Source of the DNA: DATBVX01 sp963696675
Lineage (GTDB): Bacteria; Pseudomonadota; Gammaproteobacteria; Steroidobacterales; Steroidobacteraceae
Assembly: GCA_963696675.1 (NCBI GenBank)
Contig: CAVOLM010000055.1
Coordinates: 1 to 64,000, forward strand
Direction of reading: 5' to 3'
DNA: 64,000 bases
The position numbers and the translations under genes were made by a program. The notes under the pieces are model-generated. The model had not been told where the DNA came from, ran no database searches, and saw only the letters and a list, made by a program, of their open reading frames with translations. The stretch's first letter is position 1. Each line of letters begins with the position of its first letter. This document shows positions 48,983 to 58,719 of the stretch, piece after piece.

Positions 48983-49582
48983 ATGCAACTGAACTCGCGG
49001 CTGGTGTTGGCAGGGGTCTTGATCGCCCTGGTCGCCGCCTGTTCCTCCTCGGGCAATCGCCTCGTCAGCTCGTGGAAGGATCCTGCCGTCAAGAAGCTGG
49101 CTTTCCAGCGCGTCGTCACCATCGCACTGACTGAGGACGGGCCGATCCGGCGAGCTGCGGAAAAGGAGATGGCCGCGATCGTCGGACCCAAGGCGGTACC
49201 CTCATCGCAGGTCATACCGGATGCGGACATTCGCGATGCCGACAAGGTGCGCGCGAAACTCACCGCAGAAGGCTTCGACGGGGCGATCACGCTGCGCCTG
49301 GTCGATGCTACGACCAAGGTCAAGCAGACACGCGATCCGGTGCCAACGGCCTACTACGAGGTCTGGGGTTACTATCGATTCGCGTGGGTGGCGGATCGTC
49401 CGCCGGACTACCTGACCGCCGAACAGAAGCTGCAGATCGAGTGCAACATCTACTCACTCCAGAGTGGCAAGCTGCTGTGGACTGGCACGAGCGAAGTGAT
49501 GCAACCGCACCTCGTCGAGACGGCGGTACAGGATGTGGCGGATCTCGTCAGGCGGCGTCTGAAGAGTGAGGGTCTGATCTAG
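48983..49582 (+). CDS. Uncharacterised lipoprotein
   Basis: A 199-residue lipoprotein with lipobox LVAAC (Cys20) then SSSGNRLVSSWKDP. The 'SSWKDP' start and a small alpha/beta domain (VVTIALTEDGPIRRAAEKEM; LTAEGFDGAITLRLVDATTK; LQIECNIYSLQSGKLLWTGT) resemble DUF4136-type lipoproteins. GGGAGAAG lies 8 bases before the ATG. It sits between ftsX and rpoH on the plus strand; function unknown. Confidence 0.8.
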   Translation: MQLNSRLVLAGVLIALVAACSSSGNRLVSSWKDPAVKKLAFQRVVTIALTEDGPIRRAAEKEMAAIVGPKAVPSSQVIPDADIRDADKVRAKLTAEGFDGAITLRLVDATTKVKQTRDPVPTAYYEVWGYYRFAWVADRPPDYLTAEQKLQIECNIYSLQSGKLLWTGTSEVMQPHLVETAVQDVADLVRRRLKSEGLI

Positions 49583-49600
49583 ACCAGGGCCTGGGGCAGC

Positions 49601-50350
49601 CTATTCCGCGACGTTGGTCGCGCAGCTCGCGCCAGACCAGACTTTCGTCAGGTGCTCGACGATGAGCGTGGGTCGCTCGACGCCCCCGTCGGGGCCCGCC
49701 TGCATCGCGATCTGCCCGTCCAGGCTGACCAGCAGTTCCTCGCCCGGAACCTTGCGCACTCCGAGATACGCCTTCTCAAGCGCCGCGGTTTGCGCCGAGG
49801 GCGCCACCGGCATCTTGATCTGCGTACGGCACTCACGAAAGACCGCGGCGTCGGCCATGTAGCTGTACATGCCACGCATCGGTCCGCGAGGTTCGAGAGG
49901 GCGGTAGCTGGCGTTGCGCTTGAGCTCGTAGTTGAGCGCCGACTCGATCGGCTTCCCCTTGCTGTCCAGCTTGCGCAGAGTCTCGGAGTTTTCGATTGAG
50001 AACATCACAGGTTCACCACGGCCGTGCAGGACGACGCTCTGTGCATCCGGAGTCAGAGTCCAGGTACCGATGTCGTCAAAGGTTTCGCCCTCGCCCGAAC
50101 CCTTGCCGAGGTAGGCGGTGCGCAGGAAGAACACACGGTCGGCACGCACGTCGAGCTGGTAGCGAATTCCCGCGCAGTCAGCGCAGGGCAAATCGCCCCG
50201 GTAGATCGCTGGCAATACCGCACCCGCGAGCATTCGCACATCAGGTGAGGCGGCAGGCGGGCTGATCTTGCGATTGGGGTTGTCTCCCACACTGACGCAG
50301 CCGACCGCAATCATGGCCGCACTCAACGAAACCCAAGTCCGGATCTTCAT
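49601..50350 (-). CDS. NlpE-like lipoprotein
   Basis: A 249-residue lipoprotein (lipobox MIAVGC, Cys18). The N-terminal NlpE domain is recognised by YRGDLPCADCAGIRYQLDV with its CADC pair, followed by FFLRTAYLGKGSGEGETFDD and GTWTLTPDAQSVVLHG. In E. coli NlpE signals surface sensing or lipoprotein trafficking stress to Cpx. The C-terminal part (RGMYSYMADAAVFRECRTQI; EELLVSLDGQIAM) resembles the second NlpE/META-like domain with two more cysteines. It converges on the preceding lipoprotein gene. Confidence 0.82.
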   Translation of the reverse strand: MKIRTWVSLSAAMIAVGCVSVGDNPNRKISPPAASPDVRMLAGAVLPAIYRGDLPCADCAGIRYQLDVRADRVFFLRTAYLGKGSGEGETFDDIGTWTLTPDAQSVVLHGRGEPVMFSIENSETLRKLDSKGKPIESALNYELKRNASYRPLEPRGPMRGMYSYMADAAVFRECRTQIKMPVAPSAQTAALEKAYLGVRKVPGEELLVSLDGQIAMQAGPDGGVERPTLIVEHLTKVWSGASCATNVAE

Positions 50351-50371
50351 GTTCGGCCTCGCGGTGCCAAG

Positions 50372-50770
50372 TCAGCCGGGCTTGGCGGTCGAATCGACTG
50401 CCCAGCCTCGCTCAGCATCCTGGCAGACCGTGTACGTGCCCTGCCCCTCGACAGCCTTGGCGTGATTACTCACACGAACTCGCCTGCAGATGACACCCGC
50501 AGCGGTCTTGAAGCCACCGCGCCCTTCCACCTCGCCGGAGTTTCCGGTCGCTGGATTGCTCCAGGACTTCTTGACGAAGGCGTTCTCGTCATCCAGGACT
50601 TGGGCGACGGCCTCCTTGAGGAGCCGCATGTCTTCGTCGTTGAAATAGCTCACCGGCGACTTGTTCAAGAACTCAAGATTCCCGGCGTGCGCCGGCGCAC
50701 CGGTCACAACCAGCAATCCCGCCAAACCGGCCAAGGCCAGCCATCTGCTCTGTCGAACGAACATAGTCAC
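50372..50770 (-). CDS. Small exported protein, 17-kDa surface-antigen-like
   Basis: 132 residues with a signal peptide (LALAGLAGLLVVTGAPAHA). The mature part ends in SGEVEGRGGFKTAAGVICRR and QGTYTVCQDAERGWAVDS, which matches the common C-terminal domain of Rickettsia 17-kDa/Lpp0805-type surface proteins (two cysteines, C-x-x-x...YTVC). It lies 21 bases upstream of the NlpE-like gene on the same strand, so probably one operon. Function unknown. Confidence 0.72.
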   Translation of the reverse strand: MTMFVRQSRWLALAGLAGLLVVTGAPAHAGNLEFLNKSPVSYFNDEDMRLLKEAVAQVLDDENAFVKKSWSNPATGNSGEVEGRGGFKTAAGVICRRVRVSNHAKAVEGQGTYTVCQDAERGWAVDSTAKPG

Positions 50771-51037
50771 CTCGATTTCCGGAACCGCCCTGCCGGCGCG
50801 CGCATCGGGCTCGGATCGTAGCCTGCCGTGCCAAGGCGCACATCAGTACCTTAGGGCGATGGGGCAGCCAGCCCTCGGGAAGAACCGGCAAGCTGCGTCG
50901 GTGCCCGGACAACCGTAACCCACTGACAGGACTTAATAACCAGCCACGGGCTGAACTTAACGCGGTCTTAGCACTCTAATCGCCCGACTGCTAAACTATC
51001 GCGCGTTTTGCGGCCCTTGGGAGGTCTAACGAAGTCC

Positions 51038-51919
<882 letters not shown>

Positions 51920-52612
51920 TCAGCCTGATTGCGAAGCAGTGATCGGCGCCAGGGTGAGCTCCACCCGGCGGTTGAGCTGGCGGCCCCCGGGGGTGTCATT
52001 CGGCGCCACCGGCCGCGTCTCACCAACACCAATAGTGATGATCCGCTGCTCCATCAGGCCTTTGCCGGCGAGGTAGGTCGCGACGGTCTGCGCGCGTCGC
52101 TCCGACAGCGCCTGGTTATATTCGGCCGCGCCCGTGCTGTCGGTGTGGCCGGCGACCTCGATGACAGTCTTGTCATACTCCTTCAACACCAATCCCACCG
52201 AGTCGAGCACCTTGAAGAACCCGGCATTGAGATCGTAGCTGTCGGTTTTGAAGGTGACATTTCCCGGCATGTTGAGCGTGATGTTGTCGCCAATGCGGGT
52301 GACGCTGACGCCCGTGCCTTGCAGCTGCTGCCGCAGCTTCGCTTCCTGCACATCCATGTAATAGCCGACGCTTCCGCCGGCGAGTGCGCCGACTCCAGCG
52401 CCGATCAGGGCGCGTTCGCGCCGTTGTTTCGCGTCGTGGCCAGTGATGAGACCAACGACGGCGCCGGTTGCAGCACCGATGCCCGCACCCTTCGCAGCCT
52501 TGCTGGTCTGCGATTCGCCCGTGTAGGGATTTACGGTCTCGCAGCCCGCAAGCGCCACTGCTGCGGCGATCACCACCGTCGTCAAGATCCTGTGTATCCG
52601 CAACTGCATCAT
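51920..52612 (-). CDS. OmpA-family lipoprotein with glycine zipper (YiaD-like)
   Basis: A 230-residue outer-membrane lipoprotein (lipobox AVALAGC, Cys24). A Gly-zipper segment (KGAGIGAATGAVVGLITGHD; LIGAGVGALAGGSVGYYMD) is followed by an OmpA C-terminal peptidoglycan-binding domain (NMPGNVTFKTDSYDLNAGF; IEVAGHTDSTGAAEYNQALS; RRAQTVATYL; NRRVELTL). It tethers the outer membrane to the cell wall. Its stop abuts the convergent rpoH stop. Confidence 0.93.
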   Translation of the reverse strand: MMQLRIHRILTTVVIAAAVALAGCETVNPYTGESQTSKAAKGAGIGAATGAVVGLITGHDAKQRRERALIGAGVGALAGGSVGYYMDVQEAKLRQQLQGTGVSVTRIGDNITLNMPGNVTFKTDSYDLNAGFFKVLDSVGLVLKEYDKTVIEVAGHTDSTGAAEYNQALSERRAQTVATYLAGKGLMEQRIITIGVGETRPVAPNDTPGGRQLNRRVELTLAPITASQSG

Positions 52613-52704
52613 CGTGACTCCTCCATCTTCACTTCTCGAGATATCCCTCGACTGCAGGCACCACTGTGAGTTCGGCAGGCTGAACGCTACTTGAACGGCT
52701 AAAC

Positions 52705-53235
52705 CTACAGTCCGCGCTCCGGTGCCGGCGGAGTCGTGGCCTTACGGTATCCCTTTGGCCGGATGGCAACCGTGTTGCGGATCACTGTGCAGCGACTGCC
52801 ATCAGCAAGATGGTAGCCATACTCGAATGTGGGCGTCGCACGGCCTGCTGTCTGCAACTCGCGACGAATCTGGATTTCCAGCTCCGCTGGAAAATCGAAA
52901 CGCAGCTCCAGGTCGGTGCTTCCACCTCGTTCGAAGTCGATGCACATCGCGCGCGTCCACACCGAATATCCTGGAAACACGCGGGCACAAGATACGGCTG
53001 CAATCGGATCGGCAAGTGCAGCCTGGTAACCGCCGAACATCACGCCGCCCGGATTGCGGGAAAACGTGTTGAGCGGTAGCCGAATACGGATGTGGCGCCA
53101 GTCAGCGCTCACTTCGAGCACCTTGATGCGCATCAGGAAGAACGGCGGATAGATTTCGAGGCGACGTGCATCTGAAATGAAGCGCGCCGTCGAGAAGTAC
53201 TGCATGAGACGCTGGCCTATCGTCGGCGAACTCAT
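52705..53235 (-). CDS. DUF4442 hotdog-fold protein
   Basis: 176 residues from ATG 53235 (GGGAGAG upstream): FISDARRLEIYPPFFLMRI, then NPGGVMFGGYQAALADPIAA, a hotdog-fold motif (GGxxFGG), and IDFERGGSTDLELRFDFPAE. DUF4442 proteins resemble thioesterases such as PaaI/YiiD; substrate unknown. A long upstream in-frame extension (to 53916) lies antisense to the Mpo1-like gene and is not real. Divergent from that gene. Confidence 0.85.
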   Translation of the reverse strand: MSSPTIGQRLMQYFSTARFISDARRLEIYPPFFLMRIKVLEVSADWRHIRIRLPLNTFSRNPGGVMFGGYQAALADPIAAVSCARVFPGYSVWTRAMCIDFERGGSTDLELRFDFPAELEIQIRRELQTAGRATPTFEYGYHLADGSRCTVIRNTVAIRPKGYRKATTPPAPERGL

Positions 53236-53301
53236 TTTGTTCTCTCCCCTCGGACACCCAGTTGCGAGGGCGCAGGTCGCGGGCGTAGCTTTGCCGTCAT
53301 C

Positions 53302-53769
53302 ATGAGAACCGCGCAAGCCTGGCTCGACGAATACTCCGAAAGCCATCGCAATCTCGGCAACGAAATTCTGCATTGGATCTGCGTCCCGGCGATTCTCGTG
53401 AGCGTGCTGGGACTGCTCGCCTCGCTGCCAGTGCCGGCAGCGTTGCGCGGGATCTCGCCGTACCTCGACTGGGCGAGCTTGTTCGCTTTGGCGGCCGTGC
53501 TCTACTACTTCATGGTCTCGGCGCCGCTCGCGATCGGGATGACCATCGTGCTGGTCGCGCTGCTTGCCGTCGTGCGTTGGCTCTCGGGATTCGAGACGCC
53601 TTTGTGGATCACGTGCGTCGGAATCTTCGTCCTCGCCTGGATTGGCCAGTTCATTGGCCACATCATGGAAGGCAAGCGTCCTTCCTTCTTCAAGGATGTG
53701 CAGTTCCTCATGATCGGGCCCATGTGGCTCCTCTCGCACGTCTATCGCCGCGTCGGCATTTCGTTCTGA
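53302..53769 (+). CDS. Mpo1-like (DUF962) membrane protein
   Basis: 155 residues: AWLDEYSESHRNLGNEILHW with the family's H-x-N-x-x-N/H start, helices at VPAILVSVLGLLASLPVPAA, WASLFALAAVLYYFMVSAPL and MTIVLVALLAVVRWL, and the late QFIGHIMEGKRPSFFKDVQF (GHxxxEGKxPA-type). The yeast homologue Mpo1 is an iron-dependent dioxygenase of 2-hydroxy fatty acids. A lipid role here is inferred. Confidence 0.88.
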   Translation: MRTAQAWLDEYSESHRNLGNEILHWICVPAILVSVLGLLASLPVPAALRGISPYLDWASLFALAAVLYYFMVSAPLAIGMTIVLVALLAVVRWLSGFETPLWITCVGIFVLAWIGQFIGHIMEGKRPSFFKDVQFLMIGPMWLLSHVYRRVGISF

Positions 53770-53791
53770 GCTGACGACGTCTCGGTCCCTT

Positions 53792-53819
53792 ATCCCCGGC
53801 ATGGCAGAGCGCCGGGGAT
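53792..53819 (+). terminator. Terminator-like hairpin after the Mpo1-like gene
   Basis: ATCCCCGGC (53792-53800) pairs exactly with GCCGGGGAT (53811-53819), followed by TCTTGT. It lies 23 bases past the stop. The weak T-run makes it a moderate terminator. The rest of the interval to 54050 shows nothing else I can name. Confidence 0.6.
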
Positions 53820-54049
53820 TCTTGTGATCTCCACATCGCAATCGCGCTGAATCCGCGCCCACCGGCACCGCGAAAGGATTGGTGCGACGGCCGGCTCGCG
53901 CACCAGTTCGGATCATCGCAGTGCGTCATTGGCTGCCTGTCCATGCGATTCGTGTATTTCGGGAAAGAGTGAGTTTCGTGTGAACGGATTTTTCCGGCGC
54001 CTGAGTCTCATTAACGTATGCGCTACGAAAAATTCACTGGGAGTCGATC

Positions 54050-55177
54050 ATGTTCCCGCAGGGCACGGCCCAGCATCGAAGGTCAACGCCAGTCGCGGCG
54101 CTGCTGGTGATGCTGAGCGTGTGGCTGCCGGCCCTCGCCGCAGGATGGAGCCGGGCCGGATATCACCGTCGAGCAAACGATCAAGGCGGGCCGAAACCGA
54201 GACGAACGGCTGGTCGATCGCACTCGACAACGATCTCTTTGGACCTGCGAATACCGATCGCGACTACAGCGGCGGGTTCGGTCTATCCATCAATGGCGCC
54301 CGCACTGCGCGGTACTGGTGGTCCCTGGACCGGCTGCTCAAGCACATCGACGAGCCTCTGTTTGCCGGCTCCAAGTCCTGGCAAGGCGTTCGGCCAGATC
54401 ACGGCCTGCAGATCGGCGTCCTGATTTTCACTCCGCAGGACCTCAAAGCGACCGAGCGTCATCGAGGACGATCGCCCGTATGCGAGCCTCCTGTTCCTCA
54501 CCAGCATGCGGGACTACGTCGCGGATGATGCACGTCACAGCCGATACAGCGGTCTGACTCTCGGCGTCCTGGGCCTGCAAGCAACCGCGGATATTCAGAG
54601 AGCGGTTCACAAGGCGATGGGCAACGTCGAGCCCCGCGGCTATCAGAATCAGATCTCCGCAGGCGGCGAGCTCACGGCGCGCTACCTGACCGGTGGCTCG
54701 ACCCTTCGCAGCCATCGCCTCGCATTCGGCGACAAGCTCGTTGAAACCAAGACGACGTGGGAAACGAGCGTCGGCTATCTGACAGAAGCAAGTTATGCGG
54801 TGTCGACGCGCTTCGGGGCCATCAACTCACCGTGGTGGACCTTCGCCCCGGAGCGCGTCGACTACCTCACGCAACCCACGCCGCTCGCACCGGCCAGCGC
54901 AGATGGACGCGGTGAGCTCTACGTATGGGCGGGCGCCAAGTTACGCCTGCGCGCATACAACGCCTTTCTGCAAGGCCAGTTCCGCGATAGCGCGCACACG
55001 CTGAGCGGCAGCGATCTGAACCACGTCATCGGCGAAGCCTGGCTGGGCATCACCAACCGCCTCTCCAATGGCACGCAGCTCGCCTACGTCATGCGCTACC
55101 AGACCGCGGAGGTCCGGGGCGGCATCGCCCGGCGCAGCCCCGTCTGGGGTGAGGTGACGATCAGCCACAGCTTCTGA
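54050..55177 (+). CDS. LpxR-family lipid A deacylase/DUF2219 outer-membrane protein (frameshifted)
   Basis: Outer-membrane beta-barrel of the LpxR family, whose members remove the 3'-acyloxyacyl group of lipid A. Signal peptide LLVMLSVWLPALAAG. Removing one base near 54144, 54186 and 54455 gives one chain of ~374 residues: DGAGPDITVEQTIKAG, then WSIALDNDLFGPANTDRDYS with the family's catalytic-type Asn-Asp pair near the N-terminus, IEDDRPYASLLFLTS, the long strand region, and terminal TISHSF. LpxR activity is not certain, since DUF2219 proteins of unknown role look alike. Followed by a strong terminator. Confidence 0.82.
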
Positions 55178-55189
55178 CATCCCCCGTTG

Positions 55190-55225
55190 CCCCTCTCACC
55201 GCGAAGCGGGAGAGGGGATTTTTTT
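55190..55225 (+). terminator. Rho-independent terminator after the LpxR-like gene
   Basis: CCCCTCTC(A)CCGC (55190-55202) pairs with GCGGGAGAGGGG (55206-55217) around a GAA loop with a single A bulge. Seven T follow (55219-55225). Confidence 0.92.
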
Positions 55226-55277
55226 GCTCTTCGACCCCACGCTTCTGCCAGGCGCGCCCCCGGGTTAGCCTATTGCA

Positions 55278-57972
55278 GTGAGCGACGATCGCCCCTCCCC
55301 CGACGCACTCTTGGCGGAGGCCGGCCGGGAAGGGCGTGGCCGGCTGAAGATTTTCCTCGGCGCTGCCCCTGGCGTCGGTAAAACCTACGAGATGCTTTCG
55401 GTCGCAAAGCGCCGCCAGGCCGAGGGTACTGATGTCGTCGCCGGCATCGTCGAGACCCATGGACGGTCAGAAACCGCCGCGCTGCTCGAAGGCCTGCCAA
55501 TTGTTCCACGCCGCTGCATCAACTACCGCGGTCGGGACTTCGAGGAACTGGATCTCGACGCGTTGCTTGCGCGCAAGCCGCGCCTTGCCCTCGTCGACGA
55601 GCTTGCCCACACCAATGTCCCCGGCAGCCGGCATGAGAAGCGCTACCAGGATGTCGAAGAACTGCTCAACGCAGGCATCGATGTCTTCACGACACTCAAC
55701 GTTCAGCACATCGAGAGTCTCAACGATCTCGTCGAACGCGTTACCGGTGTCAAGGTTCGCGAGCGTCTGCCCGATCGAGTTCTCGAAACCGCTGACGAGA
55801 TTGAACTCATCGATCTGCCGCCTGAGGAGCTCATCAAGAGACTGCACGAAGGCAAGGTCTATGTGCCCGACGTGGCACAGCGTGCAGTTCAGAACTTCTT
55901 CTCACGCGGGAATCTGCTGGTGTTGCGTGAACTGGCGATGCGCATCGCGGTGGAACGCGTCGATGCAGACCTGCAGAGCTACATGCGATCGCGTGCGATC
56001 GAGGGACCATGGCCGGCCCGCGGGCGCATCCTCGTCTGCATCGGTGCGGATTCACACGCGGAACGACTCGTGCGCCTGGGCAAACGCATTGCTGACCGGC
56101 GCCAGCTGCCGTGGACGGTACTTTACGTGCAGACCATCGGTTCCGAGGAGCTCTCGGCGCCGCAGCGCGAGCGTCTGCAAGCGGCATATACGCTCGCCGA
56201 ACAACTCGGCGCTCGGGTCGAGACCCTGAACGGAACCAGCGTGGCCAGCGAGGTGCTGGCCTATGCCGCTGCTCAGAATGTCAGCGAGATCGTGGTCGGC
56301 CGGTCACGCCGCCGCCTGGTCCAGTTGCGTTTACGGCCGGCCCTGGCGTGGGTCTTGATTCAACGCGGCGATGACTTCGAGATCACGGTCGCGAGTCAAT
56401 CGGAGGATCTGACACCACGCGATGCCACGGTGGCCTCACCGGCGGAAGTGAGTCCACTTCGCGTCCGGCCGTACGTCGAGAGTGTGTTCGCGGTACTCCT
56501 TGCCGCGGGTGTTGCGACGCTGCTGGACCGCTATCTGGCGATCGGCGATCTGTCGCTCGTGTTCCTGTTCGCGGTGCTGATTGCGGCAATCCGGCACGGG
56601 CTCGGCCCCGGACTGCTCGCCGCAGTCCTCGCTTCCCTCGTGTCGACGTTCCTGTTCACCGAGCCGCGTTTCTCGCTCCGGGTGACGCATGCGGAGAGTG
56701 TGCTGTCGATCCTGTTCTTCCTGCTCGTGTCGGTGATCGGGGGCAACCTGGCCGCACGCCTGCGTGCGCAGATGCAGATCACGCGCGAATCCGCCGAGCA
56801 GAGTGGATTGCTGTTCGACTTCAGCCGGCGCATCGCTGGCGCCGTCAGCGCGGAAGACCTGTTGCGAGCGACTTGCCAGTACCTCACCGAAACGCTCGGC
56901 TTCGAGTCGATTGCTCTGCGAGCATACGGTGGCTCAGAACTTGGAGATCCGATCGGTGCCGCTGAGACGCCTGCGCTCCTTGATGTCGATCGTGCGGCTG
57001 CAGAATGGGCTGCGGGGCACGGCGAGCCGGCGGGATGGGGCACCGGCACACTACCCGCTTCATGGTGGCTGTTCGCCCCGCTGGGCACGGTGCAAAAACC
57101 GCTAGGTGTCCTGGGACTGGATCTCGGCGCGAAGCGCTCTACTCTTACGCCCGAGCAACGCCGCTTGTTCTTCGCAATGCGCGATCAGGCCGCCACTGCT
57201 CTGGAAAGAATTCTGCTCACCGAAGATGTGAAGCGCGCACAACTCATGTCGGAGTCGGATCGACTGCGCTCTGCACTCCTTTCCTCGCTCTCACAGGAAC
57301 TCAGCAAGCCGCTGGCCTCGATCCTCGATTGCGCGGCGAAACTGGCGCAGCTTCCGGACGATGTCCCCGCACGGGTGAGCCAGGAGCTGGCGAACACTGT
57401 CCTCGAAGAAGCCCAGCAATTGAACCGCTTCGTCCAGAATCTGCTGGATATGACACGACTCGGCTCTGGTGCGCTTGCGGCCCATAGTGATTGGGTCGAT
57501 CTACGAGAAGTTTTCGACAGCGCCGGTGCCCGCGTCGAGCAACCGCTGCGCGAACACCACCTCGAAGTAAACATCGCCGCGGAAGCCGCAAGAATCTATG
57601 CGGATGCGACGCTTCTCGAGCAGGTGATCGTGAATGTTCTCGACAACGCGGCAAAATTCTCGCCACCCGGCTCGCGCATCGAGCTCAATGCGGCCGATTC
57701 TGGCCGATGACGTCGTCATTTCCGTCACCGATGAGGGTCCCGGGATTCCGCCCGCGGAGCGTGAGCGCGTTTTCGACATGTTCTATCGGCTGCGGGACCG
57801 TGACGAGCGCCAGCCGGGTTCGGGGCTGGGCCTGGCGATCTGCAAGGGTTTTGTCGAAGTGATGGGCGGGCGCATTTCGGTACGCGGCGGACAAGAGGGG
57901 CGCGGTACGCGCGTCGAGATCACGCTGCCGCGACGCGAGCCTCCCGCCGGCCGATTGATCGAAGCGGCATGA
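55278..57972 (+). CDS. KdpD-like sensor protein lacking the phospho-acceptor histidine (frameshifted)
   Basis: Second KdpD-type protein of the window, 897 residues after repair. KdpD domain: Walker A GAAPGVGKTYEML, LALVDELAHTNVPGSRHEKR and DVFTTLNVQHIESLNDLVER. USP-like domain ~250-370 (ILVCIGADSHAERLVRLGKR). Four helices ~400-495 (FAVLLAAGVATLLD; LVFLFAVLIAAIRHG; LLAAVLASLVSTFLFTE; ILFFLLVSVIGGNLAA), GAF domain, then an H-box that reads LLSSLSQELSKPL: residue 673 is Gln (CAG) where KdpD has His in SHDLRTPL. The ATPase boxes remain (NVLDNAAKFSPPG; DEGPGIPP; GSGLGLAICKGF), the last two after a 1-base break near 57700. Start GTG 55278. Convergent with kdpE. It should not autophosphorylate normally. 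Confidence 0.88.
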
Positions 57973-57993
57973 GGCGCGGTCCAGCCGCGCAGA

Positions 57994-58719
57994 TCAGTTC
58001 CCAGCTCGGGCTTCGACCGGTTCGCCTTCATCTGCGCGCAGCCGGTAACCCAAGCCCGCTTCCGTGATGAGGTGCTTCGGACGCCGTGGATCTGGCTCGA
58101 GCTTGCTGCGCAGGTTCTTGACGCAAACGCGCAGGCTGCGCGTGTCGTCGATGCGATCGGGGCCCCATACCTCGCGAATCAGCTGATCCTGACGAACGAT
58201 CATGCCCATGTGCCGTGCGAGGCACTCAAGCACACGATATTCCAGCGGTGTCAGGTGGATCTCACCCTGGATGCCGCGCGTCTCGCGAAGCCCCAGATCG
58301 ATGAATACGCCGCCCAAGCGCAAACGGCTCTTCTGGTCGGGGCTCCTTATATTGCGTCGTAGCGCCGCGCGCACCCGGGCAAGGAGCTCCGGGGCGCTGA
58401 ACGGCTTCGTAATGTAGTCGTCGGCGCCCGCATCGAGAGCCGCAATCTTCTGCTCTTCCATGGTGCGCGCCGACAGCACGATCACCGGTAGCGACGACCA
58501 TTCGCGTACGCGACGGATGACTTCCAACCCGCTGCCGTCCGGCAGGCCCAGGTCGACCAGCATCAGATCCGGCTTGTGACTGCGTGCCTCGACCTGTGCA
58601 CGCTCTGCGGTCTGAGCCTCAACTACACGGTAGTTCTCAGTCCCCAGAAGTACGCGCAGAACCTCGCGAATGCCTTGATCATCTTCGACCACGAGCACCT
58701 GATGCATCGCGAGTGTCAT
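57994..58719 (-). CDS. kdpE: Response regulator KdpE
   Basis: OmpR-family regulator of the potassium-transport operon, 241 residues. Receiver: VLVVEDDQGIREVL, phospho-Asp in LMLVDLGLPDGSG, VIVLSART and ITKPFSAPELLARV. Winged helix: IHLTPLEYRVLECLARHMGM, partly quoted; RSLRVCVKNLRSKLEPDPRR; ITEAGLGYRLRAD. ATG 58719 overlaps the kdpD stop (ATGA). Last gene of kdpBCDE. Confidence 0.95.
   Translation of the reverse strand: MTLAMHQVLVVEDDQGIREVLRVLLGTENYRVVEAQTAERAQVEARSHKPDLMLVDLGLPDGSGLEVIRRVREWSSLPVIVLSARTMEEQKIAALDAGADDYITKPFSAPELLARVRAALRRNIRSPDQKSRLRLGGVFIDLGLRETRGIQGEIHLTPLEYRVLECLARHMGMIVRQDQLIREVWGPDRIDDTRSLRVCVKNLRSKLEPDPRRPKHLITEAGLGYRLRADEGEPVEARAGN

Noticed and set aside
53236..53916. 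In-frame upstream extension of the DUF4442 gene
   Set aside because: It is antisense to the Mpo1-like gene and rich in charged repeats of no family; ATG 53235 has a good ribosome-binding site.
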